Shown here in pieces: positions 43,249 to 52,270 of a DNA stretch of 64,000 nucleotides; position 1 is the stretch's first letter; each line of letters begins with the position of its first letter. The notes below the pieces were generated by a model, which did no database searches, had not been told where the DNA came from, and worked only from the letters and a program-made list of their open reading frames with translations. Position numbers and translations under genes: made by a program. The stretch is taken from NCBI GenBank assembly GCA_036526135.1, contig DATCZA010000057.1, positions 1 to 64,000 on the forward strand, written 5' to 3'. The DNA comes from UBA2965 sp036526135. GTDB lineage: Bacteria; Pseudomonadota; Gammaproteobacteria; Pseudomonadales; Azotimanducaceae.

Positions 43249-44454
43249 TCAAGCCAGCAGGGACTTCAGCTCCACATCCGGATCGCCCAGCCTGGCCGCA
43301 TCCACCGGCTTGCCCACGAGCTGCTTGCACACCATGAACTCCTTCGGGCTGTTCACCGCGTCGGCGGCCACCACCGCGCCGTCTTTGAGGTAGAACACGG
43401 CAAACTGGTTGGCTGCCTTGTCGCCCCGGACCACCTGCGTGTCGCCGTCGGCGGAGAAGCCGACCATCTGGAGTTTCAGCTCGTACTGGTCCGACCAGAA
43501 CCATGGAATCGACTCGTACACCTTGTCTGCGCCGCACATGTTCGCGGCCGCTACCCGGGCCTGCTCCATGGCATTGGGCACGGATTCCAGGCGCAGGCGC
43601 CGGTGGAGCAGCGGGTTGGGATGATTGGTGCAGTCGCCGGCGGCGAACACGTCGTCCGCCGACGTGCGGCAGCCTTCGTCCACGACGATGCCGTTGTCGC
43701 ACTCGATCCCGGCGGCCTGGGCAACCTCGACGTTGGGGATGATGCCGATGCCCACGACCACGATGTCGGCGGCAATCTCCTCGTCGCCGCACTGCACTGC
43801 GCCGACGCGGCCCTCGCCGGTGAAGCCGCTCACCATGGTGGAGGTATGGATGTGCACCCCCCGGCCGGTGTGCAGCTGGTGGTAATAGTCGGACATCTCG
43901 GGCGTTGTGACCCTCTGCAGGATGCGCTCTTCCATCTCCAGCACGTGGACCTCCAGGCCCGCCTGGATTCCCACTGACGCCACCTCGAGCCCGATATAGC
44001 CGCCCCCGACGATGACGAGCCGGCGCCCTTCAGCCAGCTCCGCGCGAATGCCGTCCACGTCGGCAATGGTCCGCAGGTAGTGAATGCCCGCAAGGTCGCT
44101 GCCGGGTACGTTGAGAATCCTGGGCCGACTGCCCGTGGCGAGCAGGAGCTTCTCGTAGCCGATGGTTTCGCCGTCGTCCGTGGTCACGGTGTGTGCCTGG
44201 GTGTCTATCGCGGTGACGCTGACGCCCATGCGCAGGGTAATTTCCTTGTCCGCGTAGAACTTTTCGGGGCGCAGGTACACCCTTTCCAGGCCCTGCTCTC
44301 CGGCCAGGTACTGCTTGGACAGGGGTGGCCGCTGGTAGGGTATGTGCGGCTCGTCCCCGATGATGGTGATCTCACCTTCGTAACCCTCCTGGCGCAGGCT
44401 GGCAGCCGCCTGCCCCGCAGCATGTCCGGCCCCCACGATAACCATCCCCGTCAT
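43249..44454 (-). CDS. FAD-dependent ferredoxin/rubredoxin reductase-like oxidoreductase
   Basis: 401 residues. FAD motif MVIVGAGHAAGQAAASLRQEGY at the N-terminus, PYQRPPLSKQYLAGE, the NAD motif LVIVGGGYIGLEVAS in the middle and SADDVFAAGDCTNHP near 270 place it with putidaredoxin/rhodocoxin reductases. These pass electrons from NADH to a ferredoxin serving an oxygenase; no ferredoxin is adjacent, but the Rieske oxygenase at 56614 could be a partner. AAGGAG ten bases before the ATG. A clear terminator follows. Confidence 0.88.
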   Translation of the reverse strand: MTGMVIVGAGHAAGQAAASLRQEGYEGEITIIGDEPHIPYQRPPLSKQYLAGEQGLERVYLRPEKFYADKEITLRMGVSVTAIDTQAHTVTTDDGETIGYEKLLLATGSRPRILNVPGSDLAGIHYLRTIADVDGIRAELAEGRRLVIVGGGYIGLEVASVGIQAGLEVHVLEMEERILQRVTTPEMSDYYHQLHTGRGVHIHTSTMVSGFTGEGRVGAVQCGDEEIAADIVVVGIGIIPNVEVAQAAGIECDNGIVVDEGCRTSADDVFAAGDCTNHPNPLLHRRLRLESVPNAMEQARVAAANMCGADKVYESIPWFWSDQYELKLQMVGFSADGDTQVVRGDKAANQFAVFYLKDGAVVAADAVNSPKEFMVCKQLVGKPVDAARLGDPDVELKSLLA

Positions 44455-44625
44455 TTGCTCAGCTCCTTGGTTCGTCCGCTCGCCCCGGCCCGTGCGCCGG
44501 CCCGCGCTGGAGGGGCATCTTACTAAGGTTCCCTTGCTCAGGACGAGCCGAAACCGGGATTGTCGATGGATTTGTCCGGCGCAGGCGTTAGCATCCGCGG
44601 TCGAGCATCGAAGGTGGAAATCGCG

Positions 44626-45696
44626 ATGAGGTATCGGACGCTGCATGAGATCGTGAGGCAGGCCCAGCGCAATCTGGATCGCGACTGCCGGGACTACCTC
44701 CTCGGCGGCGCGGACACCGAGTCTTCGCTGCGGCGCAACCGCCATGGGCTCGACTCCTGGGTCTTTCGTCCGCGTATCCTGAACGACGTCAGCGAGGTGA
44801 ATCTGACCATCGAGCTGCTGGGCGCGCCGATGCGCATCCCGGTGGTTCTTCCGCCCATCGGTTCGGTGCAGCTGTTCGAGCCGGGGGGCGGCCAGACGGT
44901 TGCCGAGGCGGCGCACGAGTTCGGCATCCTCCAGATCCTGAGCTCCGTGTGCACGCCCGATTTCGAGGCCGTGGCCGCCGCGGTGCCTGGACCCAGGATC
45001 TACCAGCTCTACCTGATGGGCGATCGGGTCTGGCTGGACGACATGATCGGCCGGACCATCGAAGCCGGGTACACGGGCTTCTGCCTGACGGCCGACACCC
45101 AGATCTACTCCAGGCGCGAGCGGGACATTCTCAAGGGCTTCGTGCCCCCGTCGGGCAGCCAGGCCGGCAGCCGGGACTTCAACTACCAGGCGCGAATGAC
45201 CTGGGAGACGGTGGCGCACATCAAGAGCACGTTCGACATACCGCTCATCGTCAAGGGCGTCAACGCGGGCGAGGACGCGGCGCGCTGCGTGGAGGCGGGT
45301 GTGGACGTCGTTTACGTTTCGAACCACGGTGGTCGTCAGCTGGACCACACCAGGGCCTGCATCGACGCGCTGCCGGAGGTCGTCGAGGCCGTGGCCGGCC
45401 GCGTGCCGGTAATCGTCGACGGCGGTTTTCTGCGTGGTGCCGATGTGGTCAAGGGCCTGTGCCTGGGGGCCGACGTGGTCGGGATGGGTCGTCTCGAGGG
45501 CCTCGCCATGGCGGCCGGAGGACGTGGGGCCCTCGTTCGGGCGCTGGAGATCGTGGAGCAGGAAATCCGGACCACCATGGCGCTTCTGGGCGTCTCCGAT
45601 CTTGCCGATCTCAATCCGGGCCTCATGGAGCGGGCTCAGCCTCTGGCGGAGTCCACGGTTTTCAGCGCGTTCCCGCTGCTGGAAGAGGGGTATTGA
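44626..45696 (+). CDS. FMN-dependent alpha-hydroxy acid dehydrogenase (LldD-like)
   Basis: 356 residues of the L-lactate/glycolate oxidase TIM barrel. VVLPPIGSVQLFEPGG, YQLYLMGDR and LTADTQIYSRRERDILKGF are the FMN and substrate segments; the catalytic His is in VYVSNHGGRQLD, and VPVIVDGGFLRGADVVKGLCLGADVVGMGR binds the FMN phosphate. It oxidises a 2-hydroxy acid to the 2-keto acid. The 171-base gap to the divergent flavoprotein gene holds the likely promoters. Start ATG 44626 follows AAGGTGG. Confidence 0.87.
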   Translation: MRYRTLHEIVRQAQRNLDRDCRDYLLGGADTESSLRRNRHGLDSWVFRPRILNDVSEVNLTIELLGAPMRIPVVLPPIGSVQLFEPGGGQTVAEAAHEFGILQILSSVCTPDFEAVAAAVPGPRIYQLYLMGDRVWLDDMIGRTIEAGYTGFCLTADTQIYSRRERDILKGFVPPSGSQAGSRDFNYQARMTWETVAHIKSTFDIPLIVKGVNAGEDAARCVEAGVDVVYVSNHGGRQLDHTRACIDALPEVVEAVAGRVPVIVDGGFLRGADVVKGLCLGADVVGMGRLEGLAMAAGGRGALVRALEIVEQEIRTTMALLGVSDLADLNPGLMERAQPLAESTVFSAFPLLEEGY

Positions 45697-45796
45697 GCCC
45701 CTGCAACCAAGGGAAGTGACCTAGTTTCAAATACGTCAAGATATGTTACGGTTACACCGTCGCCACTTGGGCAGTTTATTTGCGGAAGGTCCGGTC

Positions 45797-47848
45797 ATGG
45801 CACCTACATTGCGAACGTCTATCCGCTGGTTTGGAACGTTTCTCATCGTCTTCACCATGGCGGCATGCGGTGGCGGAGGAGGCGGGGACGATGCGCCACG
45901 CCCGCCGGGCACGGATGCCAGCCTGTCCGGGATGAGCCTGTCGTCGGGCAGCCTGGAACCGGCGTTTGCAGCGGCTACGACGGAATACACGGCCGACGTG
46001 CCCTTCGCGGTGGCCGAGATCACGCTGACGGCGACGACCAGCGACTCCCGCGCGTCTCTCACGGTAGACGGTGCGACCGCCTCATCCGGAAGCCCCAGCG
46101 ACCCGGTCGCGCTTGCCGTCGGGGAAACAAAAGTGGACGTCGTCGTCACGGCCGAGGACGGAACGACGACCCGTGCTTATTCGATCACTCTCACCCGGGC
46201 GGCCGCCGCGACCAATGCCGACCTGGTCTCCCTCTCCTTGAGCGCCGGCGCTCTGGATCAGATCTTCGACACGACCCAGCCGGACTACACGGCCACCCTC
46301 GGGTACCTGGCCGCATCGGTGCTGGTGCTGGCAGAGCCCGAGGATCCGAACGCCGTGGTCACCGTCAACGCCGGGACCGTTGACGAACGGGTTGCGCTCG
46401 ATGAGGGCGTGAACGTGATCGACTTGCTGGTGACGGCGGAGGACGGCACCACCACCCGCGCCTTCGAGCTGACGATCACCCGGGGCGCTGCGTTGGATTT
46501 CGCGCAGCGGCTGTACGTCAAACCCGACGTCATCCGCGAGAGTTACCGTTTCGGCGCGGCCGTGGACCTGGAAGGTTCCTGGCTTGCGGTCGGCGCGCCC
46601 GGAGATCAGAGCCTTGCCAACACCATCGACGGGGACGATGGCGACTTCGCCGGCGTGAACGTGGGCGGGGTCACCGTCTTCCAGGCAGACGCCTCGGGCC
46701 TCTGGACCCGCCAGGCCTACCTCAAGGCCGCCAATGCAGGGGATGGTGACGGCTTCGGGGAGGCTCTCGCCATGTCCGGCAACACCCTTGCAGTGGGGGC
46801 CCCTCTCGAGCAGGGCCTGGACGGCGCCCCGGATGACGACAGCGGAAACGGGGTGGGCGCGGTGTACGTTTTCGTGCGCGACGAAAGCGACGTCTGGACC
46901 CAGCAGGCCTACCTCAAGGCGAGCAACGCCGACAACGGGGATGAGTTTGGCCGTTACCTCGACCTCGACGGCGACACCCTGGTGGTGGGCGCATGGCACG
47001 AGCAGAGCGCGGGAGCCGAGGACGACAACTCCCTGGCCGACGCAGGCGCGGCCTACGTGTTCGTCCGCGACGAGTCCGGCGAGTGGTCTCAGACCGCTTA
47101 CCTGAAGCCCGACGAGATCGACACGGGCGATCTCTTCGGTGGCAACGTCGCGCTTTCCGGCGACACGCTGGTGGTGGGGGCTACCGGCGAGGACGGGGTG
47201 GCCGGCGACCCGGCCGACAACAGCTCGAACAACTCCGGCGCCGCCTACGTGTTCGAACGCGACCTGGCGGGGGGCTGGTCCCAGAGCGCATACCTCAAGG
47301 CTGACAACGCGGACCCGGACGACGCCTTCGGCGCGAACCCGGACCTCGAGGGCGACGTGCTCATGGTGGCGGCCATCGGCGAGCAGAGCGCCCTGCCCGG
47401 GGACCCGGACGACAACTCGGGCAACAACGTGGGGGCCGTCTACGAATTCGCTCGAGACATCGACGGGAACTGGAGCCAGACGGGCTACTTCAAGGCGTCC
47501 AACGCGGAGCTTGGCGACGAGTTCGGCTCGGCCGTGGCCTACGAGGGCGACACCCTGGTGGTGGGCGCCCGCAAGGAGGCCGGTTTGAGCGGCAACGAGA
47601 ACGACAATTCGGGGGCGCGTGTGGGGGCCGCCTACGTTTTCTTCCGTGAGGACGGCATCTGGCGCCAGGCCGCGTACGTGAAAGCGTCCAACCCTGATAA
47701 CGAGGACGAGTTCGGCAATGCTGTGAGCTTTGACGGCAACGCTCTGGTGGTCACCGCGGAAGGCGAGGACAGCGCGGAGACCGGGCTCGGCGGAGCGGGT
47801 CTCGACAACTCCCTGAACGCCGCGGGCGCCGGCTACCTATTCCGCTGA
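45797..47848 (+). CDS. Surface lipoprotein with cadherin-like domains and FG-GAP repeats
   Basis: 683 residues. Lipoprotein signal with lipobox FTMAAC (Cys24) and a Gly run after it. Residues about 40-135 and 138-232 are two cadherin-like beta-sandwich domains, each ending in VTAEDGTTTRAFELTITR-like sequence. Then come seven FG-GAP-type repeats of about 57 residues, each with a GDTLVVGA-like strand and a DNSG...GAAYVF strand, expected to form a beta-propeller that binds calcium. The role is unknown; adhesion or scaffold is a guess. GGAAGGT precedes the ATG. The stop lies inside the 18-base repeats. Confidence 0.85.
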   Translation: MAPTLRTSIRWFGTFLIVFTMAACGGGGGGDDAPRPPGTDASLSGMSLSSGSLEPAFAAATTEYTADVPFAVAEITLTATTSDSRASLTVDGATASSGSPSDPVALAVGETKVDVVVTAEDGTTTRAYSITLTRAAAATNADLVSLSLSAGALDQIFDTTQPDYTATLGYLAASVLVLAEPEDPNAVVTVNAGTVDERVALDEGVNVIDLLVTAEDGTTTRAFELTITRGAALDFAQRLYVKPDVIRESYRFGAAVDLEGSWLAVGAPGDQSLANTIDGDDGDFAGVNVGGVTVFQADASGLWTRQAYLKAANAGDGDGFGEALAMSGNTLAVGAPLEQGLDGAPDDDSGNGVGAVYVFVRDESDVWTQQAYLKASNADNGDEFGRYLDLDGDTLVVGAWHEQSAGAEDDNSLADAGAAYVFVRDESGEWSQTAYLKPDEIDTGDLFGGNVALSGDTLVVGATGEDGVAGDPADNSSNNSGAAYVFERDLAGGWSQSAYLKADNADPDDAFGANPDLEGDVLMVAAIGEQSALPGDPDDNSGNNVGAVYEFARDIDGNWSQTGYFKASNAELGDEFGSAVAYEGDTLVVGARKEAGLSGNENDNSGARVGAAYVFFREDGIWRQAAYVKASNPDNEDEFGNAVSFDGNALVVTAEGEDSAETGLGGAGLDNSLNAAGAGYLFR

Positions 47849-49387
47849 AGGCTCTTTGTTCGCTGAAGGCTCTTTATTCGCTGAAGGCTCTTTATTCGCT
47901 GAAGGCTCCGGCCAGTAGGGCCGCTTGAGGGCTTCTTTGTAGAGCTTGCCCGTCTGGTGGCGCGGCAGGGTGTCATGGAAGTCCACCGACTTCGGGCACT
48001 TCAGGTGGGCGATGCGCGCCCGGCAGAAGGCGATGAGCTCGTCGCCGTTCACTGTGGTGCCGGGGACGAGCTCGATGGCGGCTTTGACCTGCTCGCCGAA
48101 TTCCGGGTCCGGAATGCCGAACACGGCCGCGTCCTGCACCGCCGGATGGGTCACCAGCACGTCCTCCACCTCCCTCGGATAGACGTTTACCCCGCCGGTT
48201 ATGATCATGTGCGAGGCGCGATCGGTGAGGTACAGGTAGCCTTCCTGGTCCAGATAGCCGATGTCACCCAGAGTGGACCATCCGCGCTCGTCGTAGGAGG
48301 CCGCCGTCTTCGCCGGATCCTTGTAATACTCGAAACGCGCTCCGTCGCCGAAGTAAACGCATCCCTCGGTGCCGATCGGCGCTTCGTTGCCAGCCTCGTC
48401 CAGGATGTGCACGTTGCCGAGGACGGGCTTGCCCACGGACCCCGGGTGGGCGAGCCACTCTTCGGGCGTGATGGCCGTCTGCCCGTTGCCCTCCGTGCCC
48501 GAGTAGTACTCGTGGAGGATGGGGCCCCACCAGTCGAGCATCTGCCGCTTGATGGGCACGGGGCACGGTGCCGCGGCATGGACGGCCAGGCGGTGGCTGG
48601 AAAGGTCGAACGCTTCCCGGGTCTCTGCCGGCAGCTTCAGCAGCCGTACGAACATGGTGGGCACCCACTGGCTGTGGGTGACCCGGTGAGTCTCGATCAG
48701 CGCCAGGCTTTCGGCAGCGTCGAAGCGCGGCATGATCACGCTGGTGGCGCCGCAGCGGTGCATCATGGTGTTGTAGCGCAGCGGCGCGGAGTGATACAGC
48801 GGCGCGGTGGAGAGGTAGACGGCCTGGCCGTCCACCTCGTGCAGCGCCAGCCGGCGCCTGAACAGCTCGGAGACCGTGCCGAGAGGGGCGCCCGGACTTG
48901 CCGCGCGCACGCCTTTGGGCCGGCCCGTGGTGCCGGAGGAGTAGAGCATCTCCGCGCCCTCGCAGGCGTCGGCGATCAGGGTCGCGGGCTCGCCGGCAAT
49001 GGCGTCGAGCCAGGTGTCCAGAGTCAGGCGCATCGGCTGGGGCGCGCCGGCCACCCGCTCCTCCTGGGCGCGGCTCGCCATCAGCAGCCGGGCGTCGCAG
49101 TCAGCGAGGATGTAGCCGATCTCGTCGGGATGAAACTGGACGCTGATGGGGGTGTAGTAGAGCCCCGCCATCTGTGCCGCCCAGAAGAATGCCAGGGTGT
49201 TCGGGTGGTTCTCCGCGACCACCGCGACGCCGTCGCCCGTTTTCAGGCCGAGCTTGCGCAGGAGCTGCGCGCCCTTCAGCGCGCTTTGGACCAGCCGCGC
49301 GTAGCTCACGCGCTGATCGCCGAAGATCCATGCGGTCTTGTCGGGCTCGACCTCCGCCCAGTGGAGCGGGTGAAGGCCGCTTACGAT
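47837..49387 (-). CDS. Acyl-CoA synthetase (AMP-forming ligase), start codon uncertain
   Basis: About 516 residues. YSSGTTGRPKGV binds AMP-phosphate, HEYYSGTEGNGQT and GDIGYLDQEGYLYLTDRASHM complete the ANL motifs, and the catalytic Lys is in RHQTGKLYKEAL. The family joins CoA to fatty or aromatic acids. The conserved N-terminus (SGLHPLHWAEVEPDK) begins at about 49381, right at the stop of the DUF1820 gene, but no ATG, GTG or TTG is in frame there; ATC 49387 is marked as the left limit, with AAGGA nine bases before. GTG 49309 is the first canonical start and loses 26 residues. The C-terminus ends in EPSANK repeats. Confidence 0.8.
   Translation of the reverse strand: MVSGLHPLHWAEVEPDKTAWIFGDQRVSYARLVQSALKGAQLLRKLGLKTGDGVAVVAENHPNTLAFFWAAQMAGLYYTPISVQFHPDEIGYILADCDARLLMASRAQEERVAGAPQPMRLTLDTWLDAIAGEPATLIADACEGAEMLYSSGTTGRPKGVRAASPGAPLGTVSELFRRRLALHEVDGQAVYLSTAPLYHSAPLRYNTMMHRCGATSVIMPRFDAAESLALIETHRVTHSQWVPTMFVRLLKLPAETREAFDLSSHRLAVHAAAPCPVPIKRQMLDWWGPILHEYYSGTEGNGQTAITPEEWLAHPGSVGKPVLGNVHILDEAGNEAPIGTEGCVYFGDGARFEYYKDPAKTAASYDERGWSTLGDIGYLDQEGYLYLTDRASHMIITGGVNVYPREVEDVLVTHPAVQDAAVFGIPDPEFGEQVKAAIELVPGTTVNGDELIAFCRARIAHLKCPKSVDFHDTLPRHQTGKLYKEALKRPYWPEPSANKEPSANKEPSANKEPSAE
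47843..47908. repeat. 18-base tandem repeat, 3.7 copies
   Basis: CGCTGAAGGCTCTTTATT occurs at 47843-47860 (one change, G for A), 47861-47878 and 47879-47896, followed by 12 bases of a fourth copy. It encodes the C-terminal EPSANK hexapeptides of the ligase on the minus strand, and its first copy holds the stop codon of the lipoprotein on the plus strand. Probable replication-slippage origin. Confidence 0.9.
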
Positions 49388-49716
49388 TTGCCGGTGTCCT
49401 TGGGCATGGGAACCGGGAAGGGGGTGATGTTGCCGCCGCTGGACTCCGTGACTTTCGCCACGCCCTCGCGTTCGACCTCGTCGATGCGGATCACGGCATG
49501 CATGGGGATGAAGCTGCGCTGCACGCCGTCGAACTCCGTGCGCAGCTTGTCCTCGGCCGGGTCGATGACCACCTGGGTCTTCTTGCCGAAGATGTAGTCC
49601 TCCACCTCGATGAAGCCGTAGAGGTCGCTCTGATAGATGTTGTGCGCGTAGACCTCGTAGATCTGACCCTGATTGTGAAACAGCACTTTGTAGATGTGCT
49701 TCTGGTCGTCGCTCAT
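49381..49716 (-). CDS. DUF1820-family protein
   Basis: 111 residues matching the small gammaproteobacterial DUF1820 family: HIYKVLFHNQGQIYEVYAHNIYQSDLYGFIEVEDYIFG (7-44) and SFIPMHAVIRIDEVEREGVAKV. No enzyme motif, signal peptide or membrane segment. Its function is not known. It stands divergent from miaB across 95 bases, and its stop coincides with the beginning of the acyl-CoA ligase frame, suggesting translational coupling. Confidence 0.85.
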   Translation of the reverse strand: MSDDQKHIYKVLFHNQGQIYEVYAHNIYQSDLYGFIEVEDYIFGKKTQVVIDPAEDKLRTEFDGVQRSFIPMHAVIRIDEVEREGVAKVTESSGGNITPFPVPMPKDTGKS

Positions 49717-49811
49717 TGGCGTTGATACCTGCTGTGCCAGATGTCCTATATAGAGGTGTATGTGGAAAATTCAAGCATTTATAATCCCGCGCCCCGAATC
49801 CGGGTCGTTTG

Positions 49812-51140
49812 ATGAAGAAGCTCTACATAAAAACCCACGGTTGCCAGATGAACGAGTACGACTCGGCCCGCATGGCCGATCTGCTGCGGGAGAGCCAGGG
49901 TTACGAGCTCGTCGCCGAGCCGGAAGACGCGGACCTGATCCTGCTGAACACCTGCTCGATCCGCGAGAAAGCCCAGGAGAAAGTCTTTCACCAGCTGGGT
50001 CGGTGGCGCGCGCTCAAGGTGCGCAAGCCCGGGCTGGTGATAGGCGTCGGGGGGTGCGTTGCCAGCCAGGAAGGCGCGGCCATCCAGAGCCGGGCGCCCC
50101 ACGTGGACGTGGTATTCGGGCCGCAGACCCTGCACCGGCTGCCTGAAATGATCGATGCCGCCGCGGGTCCCGCACGGGTTCCGCTCGTGGATGTGAGCTT
50201 TCCGGAGATCGAGAAGTTCGACCGTCTGCCCCAGCCGCGGGCTGAAGGGCCCTCGGCCTTCGTCTCCGTGATGGAGGGCTGCAGCAAGTACTGCAGCTTC
50301 TGCGTGGTGCCGTACACCCGCGGAGAGGAGGTCAGCCGACCGGTTGCCGACGTGATGCGCGAAGTGATCCAGCTCGCCGGTCAAGGAGTCCGGGAGGTGA
50401 ACCTGCTCGGGCAGAACGTGAATTCCTACCTGGGCCCCATCGACGACGACCATGCAGACCTGGCGGAGTTGATCTACTACGTGGCCGAAGTCGACGGCAT
50501 CGACCGCATCCGCTTCACCACCTCTCATCCGCTGGACTTCAACGATTCGCTCGTTCGCGCGTTCGCCGACGTTCCGGAACTGGTGGATCATCTGCATCTG
50601 CCCGTTCAGTCCGGGTCCGACCGGGTGCTTGCTCTGATGAAGCGGGGCCACACCGTGAGCGAGTATCGTGAAAAGATCGCGGCCCTCAAAGAGGTGCGAG
50701 GGGGCATCAGCCTTTCGTCGGACTTCATCGTCGGCTTCCCTGGCGAGACCGAGGCGGACTTCCAGGCCACCATGGACCTCGTCGCCGAGATCGGGTTCGA
50801 TACCTCGTTCAGCTTCGTCTACAGCGCACGCCCCGGGACTCCGGCGGCCGCCCTGCCGGACGACACGCCGGAAGCCGTCAAGCGCGAGCGCCTGGCGCTC
50901 CTGCAGGGCCTGCTGCGCTCTCAGGCGGATGCCATCGCCTGCGACATGGTCGGAACGCGGCAGACGGTGCTGGTCACGGGCGAGTCCAGGAAGAATCGGG
51001 AAGAGCTGCAGGCGCGCACCGAGAACAATCGGGTCGTCAACTTCCCCTGTCCGGACCGTCGCCTCGTTGGCGGCTTCGTGGACGTGGACATTACCGAAGC
51101 CCTGCCAAACTCCCTGCGGGGCGTGATGGCGATCACATAG
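49812..51140 (+). CDS. miaB: tRNA-2-methylthio-N6-dimethylallyladenosine synthase MiaB
   Basis: 442 residues. The N-terminal UPF0004 domain has C11, C48 and C82; the radical SAM site is CSKYCSFC with C157, C161 and C164, and a TRAM domain closes the protein (QTVLVTGESRKNREELQARTENNRVVNF). It methylthiolates A37 of tRNAs. It opens the conserved block miaB-ybeZ-ybeY-ybeX-lnt. ATG 49812 starts the invariant KKLYIKTHGCQMNEYDS. Confidence 0.97.
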   Translation: MKKLYIKTHGCQMNEYDSARMADLLRESQGYELVAEPEDADLILLNTCSIREKAQEKVFHQLGRWRALKVRKPGLVIGVGGCVASQEGAAIQSRAPHVDVVFGPQTLHRLPEMIDAAAGPARVPLVDVSFPEIEKFDRLPQPRAEGPSAFVSVMEGCSKYCSFCVVPYTRGEEVSRPVADVMREVIQLAGQGVREVNLLGQNVNSYLGPIDDDHADLAELIYYVAEVDGIDRIRFTTSHPLDFNDSLVRAFADVPELVDHLHLPVQSGSDRVLALMKRGHTVSEYREKIAALKEVRGGISLSSDFIVGFPGETEADFQATMDLVAEIGFDTSFSFVYSARPGTPAAALPDDTPEAVKRERLALLQGLLRSQADAIACDMVGTRQTVLVTGESRKNREELQARTENNRVVNFPCPDRRLVGGFVDVDITEALPNSLRGVMAIT

Positions 51141-51232
51141 GGCGCAGACGCGCGTTTGGGGCGGCGAAACCCGATTTGACAGGTAACTGCGCGCCGATAT
51201 CCTAGACAACCCTCTTCTGCACAGGGCGCGCA

Positions 51233-52270
51233 TTGAGCGAAGACGATTCACGGGTGGTGGCGCTCACCACGAATGTCAGCCTGGAACCCAACGAACCCCG
51301 CCGATTGGCAGCCTTGTGCGGGCCGTTCGACCAGAACCTCAAACACCTCGAGAGGCGGCTGGGCGTACATATTCGCAGCCGCGGCAACCTATTCCAGATC
51401 AGCGGGCCGGAGCAGCGTGTTCAGGCGGCCGGCGCGCTGCTGTCCCAGCTATACCGGGAGACGCTCGAGCACGAGACCATCGACCCGGACATGGTTCACC
51501 TGTTCCTTCAGGAATCGGGCGTCGACGAGCTGCTCGCGCGTCAGCGCGGGCCAGACGAGATGCCCGCGGACGGGGAGGGTGCGGTCATCTCGACCGGGCG
51601 AAAATCAGTCAAGCCCCGGGGCGGCAACCAGACCCGTTACGTCGAGCGGATTCGCGGCCACGATGTGAATTTCGGCATCGGGCCGGCCGGAACCGGCAAG
51701 ACTTACCTGGCGGTGGCCTGTGCTGTGCAGGCGTTGGAAAGCCAGCAGGTGAGCCGGATTCTGCTGGTGCGCCCGGCCGTGGAGGCGGGCGAGAAGCTGG
51801 GCTTTCTGCCCGGGGATCTGGCCCAGAAAATCGACCCCTACCTGCGCCCGCTCTACGACGCCCTGTACGAGATGATGGGCGTGGATCGCGTCAACAAGGC
51901 CATCGAGCGCAACATCATCGAGGTGGCCCCCCTTGCCTACATGCGGGGCCGGACGTTGAACAATGCCTTCATCATCCTCGACGAGAGCCAGAACACCACC
52001 ATCGCCCAGATGAAGATGTTTCTCACGCGAATCGGGTTCGGCTCCACTGCGGTGATCACCGGCGACATCACCCAGATCGACCTGCCCAAAGGGCAGAAGT
52101 CGGGGCTGGTCAACGTGCGCAACGTGCTCAGCGGCATCGACGGCATCAGCTTCACCCACTTCGGCTCCAAGGACGTGGTGCGCCACCCCCTGGTTCAGAA
52201 GATCGTCGACGCTTACGAGGCATATCAGGAGCCTCATGCAAGCCCGGACAGCGACCGTGATGCCGGTTGA
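51233..52270 (+). CDS. ybeZ: PhoH-like ATPase YbeZ
   Basis: 345 residues with a KH-like N-terminal part (PFDQNLKHLERRLGVHIRSRGN) and a PhoH ATPase domain: Walker A GPAGTGKT at 150-157, VRPAVEAGEKLGFLPGD, and Walker B FIILDESQNTT. It is linked to YbeY in ribosome quality control and 16S rRNA maturation. TTG 51233 begins the only coherent N-terminus (SEDDSRVVALTTNVSLEP). Overlaps ybeY. Confidence 0.93.
   Translation: MSEDDSRVVALTTNVSLEPNEPRRLAALCGPFDQNLKHLERRLGVHIRSRGNLFQISGPEQRVQAAGALLSQLYRETLEHETIDPDMVHLFLQESGVDELLARQRGPDEMPADGEGAVISTGRKSVKPRGGNQTRYVERIRGHDVNFGIGPAGTGKTYLAVACAVQALESQQVSRILLVRPAVEAGEKLGFLPGDLAQKIDPYLRPLYDALYEMMGVDRVNKAIERNIIEVAPLAYMRGRTLNNAFIILDESQNTTIAQMKMFLTRIGFGSTAVITGDITQIDLPKGQKSGLVNVRNVLSGIDGISFTHFGSKDVVRHPLVQKIVDAYEAYQEPHASPDSDRDAG

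Noticed and set aside
47843..47908. CRISPR-like array
   Set aside because: Copies are directly adjacent 18-mers without spacers and lie in coding sequence.
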